Source: Vannielia litorea
GTDB taxonomy: Bacteria; Pseudomonadota; Alphaproteobacteria; Rhodobacterales; Rhodobacteraceae
Reading direction: 5' to 3'
Assembly (NCBI RefSeq): GCF_018424695.1
Contig: NZ_QTNQ01000025.1
Span: 1-49,159 of the forward strand
Length of the DNA stretch: 49,159 nt
Of the stretch, positions 37,892-46,566 are shown piece after piece (positions within the stretch are counted from its first letter, which is position 1; every line of letters begins with the position of its first letter). The notes under the pieces are model-generated. The model made no database searches and was not told the DNA's origin. It was given only the letters and a program-made list of their open reading frames with translations. Made by a program: the position numbers and the translations under genes.

Positions 37892-37930
37892 TGGCGTTCC
37901 TATCTAAAGGGTAGGAACGCCACATTTTTT
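37892..37930 (+). terminator. Rho-independent terminator of pdhABC
   Basis: An 11-bp perfect stem (37892-37902 with 37912-37922), a 9-nt loop and the run CATTTTTT. It begins 7 bases after the pdhC stop. The T-run ends 10 bases before the next ATG, so the Band 7 gene start is very close to it, and read-through or a promoter overlapping the terminator must serve that gene. Confidence 0.9.
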
Positions 37931-37939
37931 GGAGCCTTT

Positions 37940-38851
37940 ATGGTCGAACTGATGGTTGTTGCCATTCCGCTGGTTATTGTGCTGGTCCTTCTGACCGTTG
38001 CCTGCACCGTCATCACCAAGCAGCAACATGTTCGGTTCATCGAGACCTTTGGGCGATACAGCGGCACCCGCGCTGCCGGCCTGTCCTTCAAGCTTCCCTA
38101 CCCAATCCAGATCGCCACGCCGAACTTCTCTCTGAAAATCCAGGAAGTCGGGCAGGACGTCTCGGTAAAATCGAGTGACAACGCCTTCGTGATCGTGCCG
38201 ATCCGGGTGCAGTACGCAGCAACCGAGGCGCGTGCGAACGATGCCTACTACCGCCTCGAGGATCCCGAGCGCCAGCTGACCTCCTACATCGTCAACCAGG
38301 TGCGCTCCACGGCAGCCGGGATGGAGTTTGCCGAATTGTTCTCTTCAAAAGACAGGTTCGAGGAAGATGTGGCAAGCACGCTCTCCGAACAGTTGAGCGG
38401 CTATGGATACAGCATCGAGAACGTCTTGGTCGATGACCCCCAACCTTCCGACGAGTTGCGCAAGGCGTTCGACAAGGTCCTAGCCTCGCGTCGGTTGCGG
38501 GAAGCCGCACAGAACGAGGGCGAGGCGGTCAAGATCAAGGCTATCCTGGAGGCGGAAGCCTCAAAGGACGCCATGATCCTCAAGGCTGAGGGCTATGCCG
38601 GATTCCGGGAAATCATCGCCAAAGGCAACGCTGCCGCGCTACAGGATTTCGTGGGAGAGACGGGCGTTCCGGCAACGGCTGTTCTGGATTTCTTCGCACA
38701 TACGAATTCGATGGAAGCCCTGCGGGATGCCGCGAGCGCGGGCGGCAAAACCGTGCTGGTGACGGGTGAGAACCCCACGGCGGCCCATGGTCTTTTCGCA
38801 GATGAAAGTGCCGCTAAGCCGCGCCCCGATGTTGCCACGCACGAAGCCTAG
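37940..38851 (+). CDS. SPFH/Band 7 membrane protein
   Basis: A 303-residue SPFH (stomatin/prohibitin/flotillin/HflK) protein. One N-terminal transmembrane helix (about 4-26), then the Band 7 domain (about 27-190; FIETFGRYSGTRAAGL, TSYIVNQVRSTAAGM) and a helical tail (EGEAVKIKAILEAEASKDAM). Such proteins form membrane microdomain or protease-associated oligomers. A GGAG site lies 5-8 bases before the ATG, inside the gap behind the pdh terminator. Its stop overlaps the convergent DUF4174 gene by 4 bases (CTAG). Confidence 0.9.
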   Translation: MVELMVVAIPLVIVLVLLTVACTVITKQQHVRFIETFGRYSGTRAAGLSFKLPYPIQIATPNFSLKIQEVGQDVSVKSSDNAFVIVPIRVQYAATEARANDAYYRLEDPERQLTSYIVNQVRSTAAGMEFAELFSSKDRFEEDVASTLSEQLSGYGYSIENVLVDDPQPSDELRKAFDKVLASRRLREAAQNEGEAVKIKAILEAEASKDAMILKAEGYAGFREIIAKGNAAALQDFVGETGVPATAVLDFFAHTNSMEALRDAASAGGKTVLVTGENPTAAHGLFADESAAKPRPDVATHEA

Positions 38852-39288
38852 TCTTCGCGCATCTCACGCTGTCGCATCGGCATGCTGTCGATCGTTTCGA
38901 ACAGTGTCTCCACCCGAATCGGCGTGTCGGATCTCAGCTTGATGCCGCCATCCTTGCCAACGAGATACATGGCAAAGCCCATTGGCGCGAGGCGGGTGCG
39001 CAGGGCCGATGGGCTGGCGGGGTCGGTGTCGGTCAGGACCACGATGTCGCGCTCAGCCAGCCCATCAAAAGCGCCGCGAAGGGCCTCCACCGCTATGCGA
39101 TACTGAGCGTCCTCTGGGTTGTCCGCGAACAGGAGCACCGGGCGGTTCTGCCAGCGATAGACCTTCAGCGCATTCGCTTCAGACGCCAGGCTTTGCACCA
39201 ACTCCTGCGCGCCGGCACCGCCACCCAGCCCGACGGCCACGAGGGTGAGGGCGAAAGTGGCGGGGCGCGGTAGGGGCGAGAAGGTCAT
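38848..39288 (-). CDS. DUF4174 domain protein, exported
   Basis: A 146-residue protein with a signal peptide (MTFSPLPRPATFALTLVAVG to GAGAQE) and a DUF4174-like body (YRWQNRPVLLFADNPED, IVVLTDTDP, YLVGKDGGIKLR). The family is small, periplasmic and thioredoxin-like in outline but without the C-x-x-C; function unknown. I chose the ATG at 39288 because AGGAG precedes it by 6 bases; 39303 is a possible alternative. Confidence 0.8.
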   Translation of the reverse strand: MTFSPLPRPATFALTLVAVGLGGGAGAQELVQSLASEANALKVYRWQNRPVLLFADNPEDAQYRIAVEALRGAFDGLAERDIVVLTDTDPASPSALRTRLAPMGFAMYLVGKDGGIKLRSDTPIRVETLFETIDSMPMRQREMRED

Positions 39289-39449
39289 CGGTTGCTCCTG
39301 CATGAGGTCACCCTGTAAACGCGCACCCCGCAACAGCAGATCGCAACCTCACCTTGTTGTGACCAACCGCCACTCAGGATTCATTATTTTGCGAGAGAGC
39401 AGTTTCGGGCTACGCTGCTGCAATCATTTTAGAAAAAGAGACTTTATCC

Positions 39450-39902
39450 ATGAAACCACCCACCTATGCCGAGGTCGAGGCTGTCGTCAAAGAGGTGCTC
39501 GCAGAGAGCGCCGCCTACAAGGCCCTCGCATATGCCCTTGGGGGCGTAGCGAACATCGCAGGCAAGATCCATTCCGCCATCGTCTCCATCGTGAAATCGA
39601 CCGCGAGCGAGATCGGCGATATCGCCCGGCTCATCAAGGGTCGTGTCAGCGCCACCCTCACCAAGGTCCTTGGAAACGCGAAGACCCTCGTGGGCGTGCT
39701 GCTGGATTTTGTCGACCGTATCGTCGACAAGCTGGTCCGGGTCATGAAGGTTGCCGGGAAGACCGCAGCCAAGATCGGCAAGTTCGGCGCCAAGAAGGCC
39801 GTCGAGATGGGCAACACCGCCGAGAAGATCGCCCGCAAGATCACCAAGACCGGCGGCAAGCTGATCGACTTCGGCGAGGACGTGTTCGACGCGGTGTTCT
39901 GA
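39450..39902 (+). CDS. Lys-rich amphipathic helical hypothetical protein
   Basis: A 150-residue protein I do not recognise. It is rich in Lys, Ala, Val and Ile, strongly basic, and built almost wholly of amphipathic helix with repeated K-x-x-x-hydrophobic spacing (KVAGKTAAKIGKFGAKKAVE, MGNTAEKIARKITKTGGK). There is no signal peptide, Cys or Trp; the last residues are DFGEDVFDAVF. It stands alone between divergent DUF4174 and convergent cysE, with its own 160-bp upstream region (AT-rich near 39380-39450). It may bind membranes or nucleic acid, or act as a phasin-like surface protein; all inference. Confidence 0.7.
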   Translation: MKPPTYAEVEAVVKEVLAESAAYKALAYALGGVANIAGKIHSAIVSIVKSTASEIGDIARLIKGRVSATLTKVLGNAKTLVGVLLDFVDRIVDKLVRVMKVAGKTAAKIGKFGAKKAVEMGNTAEKIARKITKTGGKLIDFGEDVFDAVF

Positions 39903-39927
39903 CTTCGCCCCTCGCTGCGCGCGTGCC

Positions 39928-40755
39928 TCAGTCGGCCCCGCCCAGAAGCTGGTTCATCGAGACGGAGGGCTGTGAGCAGCCCGCCTTGCCGACGATTTTC
40001 GCCGGCACGCCCGCCACGGTGCTTTCGGGCGGCACGTCATGCAGCACAACCGAGCCAGCGGCAATGCGCGAGCAACAGCCAACCTTGATATTGCCAAGCA
40101 CCTTGGCGCCGGCACCGATCAGCACGCCATCACCAATCTTCGGATGGCGATCTTCATCCTCCTTGCCCGTGCCACCGAGCGTAACCGAGTGAAGGATGGA
40201 AACATTGTTCCCGACCACGGCGGTTTCACCGAAAACGATGGAATGGGCATGGTCGAGAAAGATGCCACGTCCGACGCGGCAGGCTGGATGGATATCGACA
40301 CCGAAAGTTTCGGAAATGCGCATCTGGAAGAAATACGCCATGTCCTGCCGACCCTGTGTCCACAGCCAATGGCCAATGCGATAGGCCTGCACCGCCTGGT
40401 ATCCCTTGAAGTACATCAGGGGTTGAAGGAAACGATGGCAGGCCGGATCACGCTCATAAACGGCGACGAGGTCCGCTCGGGCAGCCTGGCCGATCTCCGG
40501 GTCGGAAGCGTAGGCCTCATCTGCAATTTCGCGGAGGAGTTGTTCCGACATCTCGCCGGACGTCAGCTTCATCGAGATACGAAACGCCAGCGCCTGCTCC
40601 ATTGACTTGTGGTGCAATACGCAGGAATGCATGAGCCCGCCAAGAAGCGGCTCGAGGCTGATGGCCTCTTCGCCTTCACGGATGATCCTGTCCCATACTG
40701 GATCGACTTCGCTCAGCTTACTCTTTGTCTGGGCCATGGCCATGTCCTTGCGCAT
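39928..40755 (-). CDS. cysE: Serine O-acetyltransferase
   Basis: A 275-residue CysE, making O-acetylserine for cysteine synthesis. N-terminal helical domain, then the left-handed beta-helix with hexapeptide repeats (about 150-245). Catalytic and cofactor residues lie in LDHAHSIVFGE and ILHSVTLGG. The C-terminus ends in LLGGAD rather than the Ile that usually docks into CysK, so complex formation may differ. The ATG at 40755 has an AAGG site; Met5 and Met7 are alternatives. It lies downstream of the GTA tail cluster on the same strand, separated by two small genes. Confidence 0.95.
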   Translation of the reverse strand: MRKDMAMAQTKSKLSEVDPVWDRIIREGEEAISLEPLLGGLMHSCVLHHKSMEQALAFRISMKLTSGEMSEQLLREIADEAYASDPEIGQAARADLVAVYERDPACHRFLQPLMYFKGYQAVQAYRIGHWLWTQGRQDMAYFFQMRISETFGVDIHPACRVGRGIFLDHAHSIVFGETAVVGNNVSILHSVTLGGTGKEDEDRHPKIGDGVLIGAGAKVLGNIKVGCCSRIAAGSVVLHDVPPESTVAGVPAKIVGKAGCSQPSVSMNQLLGGAD

Positions 40756-40825
40756 CCTGCTAGCCTTCTAGCCCAGATAGGCCAGCTTGACCAATTGCAA
40801 AGGATAATGGGGAGGAAAACCGAAG

Positions 40826-41167
40826 ATGATGAGTGAAGCGAAGCAACAAGGCTTCAAGACGCGTCTTCTGGCACGGCTGGACGAAATCGCGGCCGGTGAG
40901 GCGCTGGGGCGGGCGGGCAAGCAAGTGGTGAAACTCGATCAGCAGGCCGTCGGTCGCCTCAGCCGCATGGATGCCCTGCAGTCCCAGGCCATGGCTCAGG
41001 CCGCCAGCAGACTGCGCGCAGGCGAGGAACGCCGGGTAAGGGCAGCACTGGTGCGTATCAAAGAGGGCGAGTACGGCTATTGTGCAGAGTGCGGAGAATC
41101 CATTGCTTTGGCGCGGATCGAACACGACCCGGCCGTGGCATTGTGTATTTCCTGCGCTGGGAGCTAG
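40826..41167 (+). CDS. DksA/TraR-family zinc-finger protein
   Basis: A 113-residue DksA/TraR-type protein. A helical N-terminal part is followed by a C4 zinc finger with Cys86, Cys89 (YCAECGE), Cys107 and Cys110 (CISCAG), shorter than classic DksA (about 150 aa) because the coiled coil is brief. These proteins act through the RNA polymerase secondary channel. The acidic tip of DksA's coiled coil is not evident, so this is likely a TraR-like or YbiI-like relative. GGGGAGG precedes the ATG. Confidence 0.88.
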   Translation: MMSEAKQQGFKTRLLARLDEIAAGEALGRAGKQVVKLDQQAVGRLSRMDALQSQAMAQAASRLRAGEERRVRAALVRIKEGEYGYCAECGESIALARIEHDPAVALCISCAGS

Positions 41168-41170
41168 GCC

Positions 41171-41473
41171 CTAAATCGCCAGCCCCCGCCCGGTCCGATA
41201 CCTTGCCACCGCATCCAGCACCATCGCCCAACACTGGGCGTAGTCCAGGTCTTCAAACGTACGCGCAGGGTCACGCGGATACCGCGCAACAGCGGCGGCA
41301 AGGGTGCCGTCGCCCCACTGCGCGTGCGCCCGCCCGGTAACCTCTCTAAATCTGTCGGCAGCATCGGCGGACGCTATGAAGCGCAACAGCGCAACGCGCC
41401 TGGTACTGGCCGGCAACGGCAGCAAGACCCGCACCACCTCGCAAACATCGCTGTGGTGAAGCGGACGCATCAA
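41171..41473 (-). CDS. Small hypothetical protein at the end of the GTA cluster
   Basis: A 100-residue soluble protein I cannot name. Its ATG overlaps the stop of the DUF2793 gene by 4 bases, so it belongs to the same transcript as the gene transfer agent tail genes. Composition: helix-rich, several Arg, Trp53 and Trp82. It may be a GTA accessory protein or a passenger gene. Confidence 0.65.
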   Translation of the reverse strand: MMRPLHHSDVCEVVRVLLPLPASTRRVALLRFIASADAADRFREVTGRAHAQWGDGTLAAAVARYPRDPARTFEDLDYAQCWAMVLDAVARYRTGRGLAI

Positions 41474-42180
41474 AGGCCTGGCAGGTCGATCGTGTAATAG
41501 TGTGCCGCCAACCGGATGGCGCCACCGGCGAAGTCACCGCCAACAGCAGACAGCTTCAGAGCACCGGCGGAGTACCACGTGGTAGGCGTACCCAGCATGC
41601 CGGTGCAGTAAGACCCCTGCCCAAGGCCAAGGCCCGAGCCGAACTGGCTCTCGGAGCCCTCGATCCCAAGGGTCCAGCTCGTAAGGGATCCGGTGATCGC
41701 AGTCAGCACCCGGGCCGAGACGGCAAAGACCATCGCGTTGGCTGGAATCTGCGTCGCGGTCGTATTGGTCGCACCCGCCGAGATCACATGGTCAAACTCC
41801 AGGAGCGCCATCCGAGATGCCGCACCGGAGGGGCTGGCGGCCATCAAAGGCGGTTGCCACTCGGTCCCATCCCAGAGCGCATCCGTCGCGGTGTCCACAA
41901 TCCAGGCCCGCCAGCCGACCTGCGGCAGCAGAAAAACCCAGCCACCGTTGTCGCCAATGGCAATCTGCCCCGACTGCCCCGCCCATCCGTTGACGGCCCC
42001 CGCAGGCACAAACCAGCACTCTCCATCTACCACGACGGTGGGCGGAACGGATGTCGAAACGGACTGAAGTCGCAGCTGCGCCAACCCGTCGAGGCGCATC
42101 AGGGCGGCGTTCACCGTCACGTGCTTCTGCGCCTGGCTGGCCTGAACCATGGGCAACTTAAGCTGGGTTGTCTCATTCAT
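41470..42180 (-). CDS. DUF2793 protein, GTA tail-fibre-like
   Basis: A 236-residue DUF2793 protein. The N-terminal half (LKLPMVQASQAQKHVTVNAAL, cut here to PMVQASQAQKHVTVN) carries the family pattern with repeated GWVFLLPQVGW-type strands; the C-terminal half is beta-rich and Gly/Ser-rich like phage fibre tips. In Rhodobacter capsulatus a DUF2793 protein (Rcc00171) is a GTA tail fibre component encoded elsewhere; here the gene is directly downstream of gp15 with an 8-base overlap. It probably helps bind recipient cells. Confidence 0.8.
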   Translation of the reverse strand: MNETTQLKLPMVQASQAQKHVTVNAALMRLDGLAQLRLQSVSTSVPPTVVVDGECWFVPAGAVNGWAGQSGQIAIGDNGGWVFLLPQVGWRAWIVDTATDALWDGTEWQPPLMAASPSGAASRMALLEFDHVISAGATNTTATQIPANAMVFAVSARVLTAITGSLTSWTLGIEGSESQFGSGLGLGQGSYCTGMLGTPTTWYSAGALKLSAVGGDFAGGAIRLAAHYYTIDLPGL

Positions 42181-45100
42181 GGATGTCTACCTTTCCAAAA
42201 AGCCCAGGCCCGAAACGCTCGGAAACCTGTGCAACATGAACTTCGAAAGCCCCTGTCACCCCGTCTGCGCTCTGCAAGGCGGCTGTGTAGGCCCACGCCG
42301 GGGTGTCCAATGAAACTTCGCGCTTGACGGCACCGGAGTGGACGACCCGAAGCAGATATGCCTCGCTCACCTCGCCCAGGGGCACCTCTGAAACCTCCCA
42401 GCCATCTCCATCAATCCGCGTCCGGCGGATCCAGCTGAGGTGAAGATCACCGGCCTCGTCCTTGCGACCGGAAAGATGGACGGGCGCGTAGGGCCTCAGG
42501 CCGTTGCCGTCAAAGGCCTCCTGCCGCTCCACGTAGGACGGATCAGTGTAGGGCCGACCAGCCGGGCCAATCCGGTAACTGCGGGAAAGGCGTCGGGAGG
42601 AGCTGGCCAGTTCGATCTGCCCAAGGCTCCCGTTCAGCAAGACCACGAGGCTGCCGACGGGCCATTCATCCGGCATCAGGGCATCACTGCCCAGCTGTCC
42701 CCGCAAACGCATGCTCAACTCGTAGGTGTTGCCGGCGATCAGCTCTGCGTTCGCAAACTGGAAGATCTCCCAGTTGCCCGCGCTCCCATCGCCGATGGCC
42801 ATGGCGTTGGCACCGGACAGAACCTGTGCTTCTGACGCCGAAGAGAGTGCGCCCGCACTGAGCCTCACCCTGAGCGGCACGCCCCGCTCCCACAGGCCGG
42901 GACGCCCCCGCGCGAGTGCCGTCTCCGTCACGCCTATTGTCGCCCGCGCGGAGATCAAACGGTTCAACTCGTAGTCGAGACCGGTAGATGACCCATATAC
43001 CGCGACGGTGCCGTGCCAGGGCCGCGCCGTGGCCGCGACATGAGGCGCATGCTCCACTTCGTCTCCGGTCAACAGCGGGAGATCAAGGAAGAGCGGAAAG
43101 ACGGGAAGAGGTGGCACGAATGGCTCGATGGTCGCAGGATCCTCGATCGCGTCACTGGGCTTGTAGATGTTGGGTTCCACCCGGACCGCGTCGATGATCT
43201 GGCTGGCCGCCTGCTCCACCCGATCCACCCTGTAATGGGCCATTCGCCCCTCGGTCGGCAGGGTGACCACATCGCCGGCCCCGATGGAGAGCATGGACGG
43301 AGGCAGGGCAAAGCGAGCTGTATCCCGCGCCACCCGGCTTTCCGAAAGCCACCGCTCAACGATCCCCTTCGCCTCGGCTTGCGTGAGGGCCAGAGGCAAC
43401 TCCGACTGTGACACCGCGAAGCTCTCCTCATCCGGAAAGATTGCCTCTACAGCGCGCGCCTCATAGGCTCCGTTGTTCTCGACGTAGTTCAAACGCACTT
43501 TTCCGGCGGTCTCGGCAGAAGGCGCACGAACAAGCGTGATGTCCGCGTCCAGATCCTGGGTCACCGCGAGCGTATCGCGGCTGATCTCAGCGTCGCTGCG
43601 GCCAGTGCGGCTCTCAAAACGCAGCTGCCCTTCGCGCTCCACGGCATCGAACCCGAAGGCCAGCATCAACGGTTGCAAGGCGGAGCGCGCGCCAGACAGC
43701 TCCGTGATCGTGTAGCCGCGAACCAAACCGAACAGTGAGCGCAAGTCGAGCGCATCCAGGGCGAGGCCGGACCGGAGACATATTTCGGCAACAACCGCGG
43801 GCAGCGCCTCGGTGGTCACGCGACCGTTGAGCCAATGCCCCCTCGCGTAGTTCTCCCCGTCGCTCCAAATATCCAGGGCTGCCGGAAAATAGGGGAACGG
43901 TCGCGCATCCCAGGCCCAGACATGCGCCCGGCTCATATCCACCATTGTCCCCCCGTACTCTGAGGAGACAGGGTTTTGCGCCGGATCCTCGAAATGCGCC
44001 GTCATCGCGCGAAGGTACTGGGCCTGGATCAGGTCGTCGCGTGTGCCGTCCGAGTAATGTGGCAGCCCGCTCTCGGAGCTCTTCGCATCCAGAAACTTGT
44101 TTGGCTGGTTGGTGCCCTTGTCCAGCGCCGCGCAGCCCAACTCGGTGAACCATATGGGCTTGGCTTCGGGGAGCCACGCAGTCGGCGTCGCCTGCCGCAC
44201 CCCTCCGATCCGCTCATGATGCGTGTTCTGCCACCAGCCCTTCAGATCCTTGTAACGGAAGACCCAGTTTTCTCCATGTGCCACATCGGCAATTGGAGTG
44301 CGCACCTGTGCGTCGCGCGCCGCATCGTGGGCATAGTACCAGTCAAAGCCCTCGCCGCCCGCAACGTTGGCTTTCAGATAGTCGAGGTTATAGATGGCGC
44401 CAGCCGCAACGTCGGCATGGTCATCACCGTCCCGCCAATCCGAGAGCGGCATGTAATTATCGATTCCAATGAAATCGATGCTGGCATCCGCCCAGAGCGG
44501 GTCGAGATGAAAATAGACATCGCCTGAACCGTCCTGTGGATGATAGCCGAAGTACTCACTCCAGTCTGCCGCGTAGCCAATCTTGCACGCCGGCCCGAGA
44601 ATGTCGCGCAACTCGCTCGCAAGATCCTGCATTGCAGCAACCGCCGGAAACCCGGCCGCGCCCCGGATCTGGGTCAGGCCGCGCATCTCGGAGCCGAGGC
44701 AAAACGCATCCACGCCGCCCGCGGCAACGCAGAGATGAGCGTAGTGCAGAATAAACCGCCGGAACGACCACTCGTTCGGCCCCGCATAGCTCACACGCGT
44801 TCCGTTTACGCTGAAGTCCAAAGCGGAGGCACTGCCGAAGAAGTCGGCCACTTCGGCATCGGCGGCTGCCGTCCCGTCCGGCGAGCCGGCGCGCCCGGCA
44901 GCCACCGATTGCGTGATCCGTCCGCGCCAAGGCAGTTTCGGTTGATCGCCTGCACCGCTCCACGGGTCCGGGAGCCCGTTGCCTTCAAGCTGATCCATCA
45001 GGATGAACGGGTAGAAAACCAACTCCTGGCCGGAGTCCCGCAGCGCGGTGATCGCTTCCACAACGGCCTCGTCAGCCGGTGTTCCGCCATAAATCGGTCG

Positions 45101-46105
45101 TCCGTCCTCGTTCTGAGGCGTCAGCCCCGCCGTGGCGCGCGTTTCATCGCTGACACGCCATGCCATCGGTTTTCCATCAAAGTCCGCCTGTTCCACCTTG
45201 GGCCTGATCTGACAGGTCCCGCAGCGCAGATCATCTCCAAACCAACTGACCACGAGCGAGACCGAGCCGCAGGCGGGAAGCTCTTCGTCAAGGGTGCCGA
45301 TGGACAGCGCGAAATCCGTTTGCCCGGTCGGGTTGTTCACATTGGCCGATTGGGTCTCACCCAGCCCGAAATCGTAATGAACTGGCGTCGTTGCCAATGC
45401 GTATTCCCCGGTGCCCGGAACGAGGGCCACCGCCTGCACGACCCGGCTCAGGCTTCGGGCCTCCGGGGTATCGACCTCCTCGCCGACCGGGCGCACAACC
45501 TCGAACGAAAGCTGAGGCACCCGGTTGCCGAAATCACCCAACTCGAGATCCTCGATCACGACATAGGCCACGCCCCGATACGCCGGAACGCGCCCTGCCC
45601 CCTCGATGGCCTCCATCTTCGGGTCCGGAAGCTGCTCCTCGCTACCGGTGTAGACACGCATGTTCAGATCGTCCGGAGCAAGTTCGACCCCATCTGCCCA
45701 AACGCGCCCAACCCGGCTGATTTCCCCCTCGCAAAGGGCTACCGCCAGGCTGATCGAATAGGAGTAGCTGCGCACCGTCGGTCCGCTGGGGGCCCCCTTG
45801 CCGCCCGTGCTCTCGTCGCGCACCGTTTCCTTGAATTGGGTCGCCCAGATCACCTGCCCGCCAATGCGCATCCGCCCGTAGAGCTGCCCGATCGGAGCAC
45901 CCTCGCTTGCGCCGGTAACGCGGAAGCGCTCCACCTTGCCGGTTTCAACAACCTGGCTCCCCTGCCCCATCAGACGCTGGTCGATGACCCGCCCCAAGGT
46001 GGCCCCGATCGCGCGGCCAATGACAGCGCCGGAAAGCCCCAGAAAGGTGCCCCCAAAGGTCGAGCCAAGCGCAGCCCCCGCAGCGGAAAGTACAATCGTT
46101 GCCAT
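42173..46105 (-). CDS. GTA megatron / host-specificity protein gp15
   Basis: A 1,310-residue gene transfer agent tail protein, close in length to RcGTA ORFg15 (Rcc01698). The N-terminus has a Gly/Ala-rich hydrophobic stretch (7-42), followed by a phage-tail module with FRVTGASEGAPIGQLYGRMR, a TIM-barrel-like GTA domain (about 430-750, with FCLGSEMRGLTQIRG, DYL-type loops and WFTELGCAALDKGTNQPNK, cited here by WFTELGCAALDKG), then phage tail and fibronectin-like modules. It forms the tail tip that meets the cell envelope. It starts at TGATG, 1 base into gp14. Confidence 0.93.
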   Translation of the reverse strand: MATIVLSAAGAALGSTFGGTFLGLSGAVIGRAIGATLGRVIDQRLMGQGSQVVETGKVERFRVTGASEGAPIGQLYGRMRIGGQVIWATQFKETVRDESTGGKGAPSGPTVRSYSYSISLAVALCEGEISRVGRVWADGVELAPDDLNMRVYTGSEEQLPDPKMEAIEGAGRVPAYRGVAYVVIEDLELGDFGNRVPQLSFEVVRPVGEEVDTPEARSLSRVVQAVALVPGTGEYALATTPVHYDFGLGETQSANVNNPTGQTDFALSIGTLDEELPACGSVSLVVSWFGDDLRCGTCQIRPKVEQADFDGKPMAWRVSDETRATAGLTPQNEDGRPIYGGTPADEAVVEAITALRDSGQELVFYPFILMDQLEGNGLPDPWSGAGDQPKLPWRGRITQSVAAGRAGSPDGTAAADAEVADFFGSASALDFSVNGTRVSYAGPNEWSFRRFILHYAHLCVAAGGVDAFCLGSEMRGLTQIRGAAGFPAVAAMQDLASELRDILGPACKIGYAADWSEYFGYHPQDGSGDVYFHLDPLWADASIDFIGIDNYMPLSDWRDGDDHADVAAGAIYNLDYLKANVAGGEGFDWYYAHDAARDAQVRTPIADVAHGENWVFRYKDLKGWWQNTHHERIGGVRQATPTAWLPEAKPIWFTELGCAALDKGTNQPNKFLDAKSSESGLPHYSDGTRDDLIQAQYLRAMTAHFEDPAQNPVSSEYGGTMVDMSRAHVWAWDARPFPYFPAALDIWSDGENYARGHWLNGRVTTEALPAVVAEICLRSGLALDALDLRSLFGLVRGYTITELSGARSALQPLMLAFGFDAVEREGQLRFESRTGRSDAEISRDTLAVTQDLDADITLVRAPSAETAGKVRLNYVENNGAYEARAVEAIFPDEESFAVSQSELPLALTQAEAKGIVERWLSESRVARDTARFALPPSMLSIGAGDVVTLPTEGRMAHYRVDRVEQAASQIIDAVRVEPNIYKPSDAIEDPATIEPFVPPLPVFPLFLDLPLLTGDEVEHAPHVAATARPWHGTVAVYGSSTGLDYELNRLISARATIGVTETALARGRPGLWERGVPLRVRLSAGALSSASEAQVLSGANAMAIGDGSAGNWEIFQFANAELIAGNTYELSMRLRGQLGSDALMPDEWPVGSLVVLLNGSLGQIELASSSRRLSRSYRIGPAGRPYTDPSYVERQEAFDGNGLRPYAPVHLSGRKDEAGDLHLSWIRRTRIDGDGWEVSEVPLGEVSEAYLLRVVHSGAVKREVSLDTPAWAYTAALQSADGVTGAFEVHVAQVSERFGPGLFGKVDIHE

Positions 46106-46566
46106 CAGTTACCCCCTTCGGGAAATTCGAACCTCGCCACCACGCGCCGCTCCCAGGCCCGGGTAAACGAGCTTTCCACCACTCCGTGGCCGGAAAATGC
46201 ATGGATAAATGAGGCATTGCCGCCGACGCGCGCCTGAATGCCCAGATGCTTGGCGACCGCGCCGCTCCGCATCCGGAAGAGAACCACGTCACCAGGGGCG
46301 GGCGCCTCACTCGCCGCCTTCTCACGCAGATGCCGCCGCGCAGCCGCCCAGAGCACCTCTTCGCGCGACGTCTCCGACCAGTCGCGGCTATAGGCCGGAA
46401 CCGGCTCCGGCTCGCACCCCCACAGGTCGCGCCAGATCCCCCGCAGAAGCCCGAGGCAGTCGCAGCCGGCACCCCGGCAAGAGGCCTGATGGCGGTAGGG
46501 CGTTCCGACCCACCGCCGTGCTTCCGCAACGGCTCGATGTGGCCCGCAGCTCTCCCGCTTATCCAT
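46105..46566 (-). CDS. GTA cell-wall peptidase gp14 (NlpC/P60)
   Basis: A 153-residue NlpC/P60-family peptidase matching RcGTA ORFg14 (Rcc01697). Motif GAGCDCLGLLRG gives nucleophile Cys37; His107 (AKHLGI) and His122 (IHAF) complete the likely active site. It sits in the tail tip and should cut peptidoglycan during DNA delivery. I start it at the ATG 46566, not at the longer frame, because gp13 covers the upstream part; the two genes overlap by 8 bases. Confidence 0.92.
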   Translation of the reverse strand: MDKRESCGPHRAVAEARRWVGTPYRHQASCRGAGCDCLGLLRGIWRDLWGCEPEPVPAYSRDWSETSREEVLWAAARRHLREKAASEAPAPGDVVLFRMRSGAVAKHLGIQARVGGNASFIHAFSGHGVVESSFTRAWERRVVARFEFPEGGN

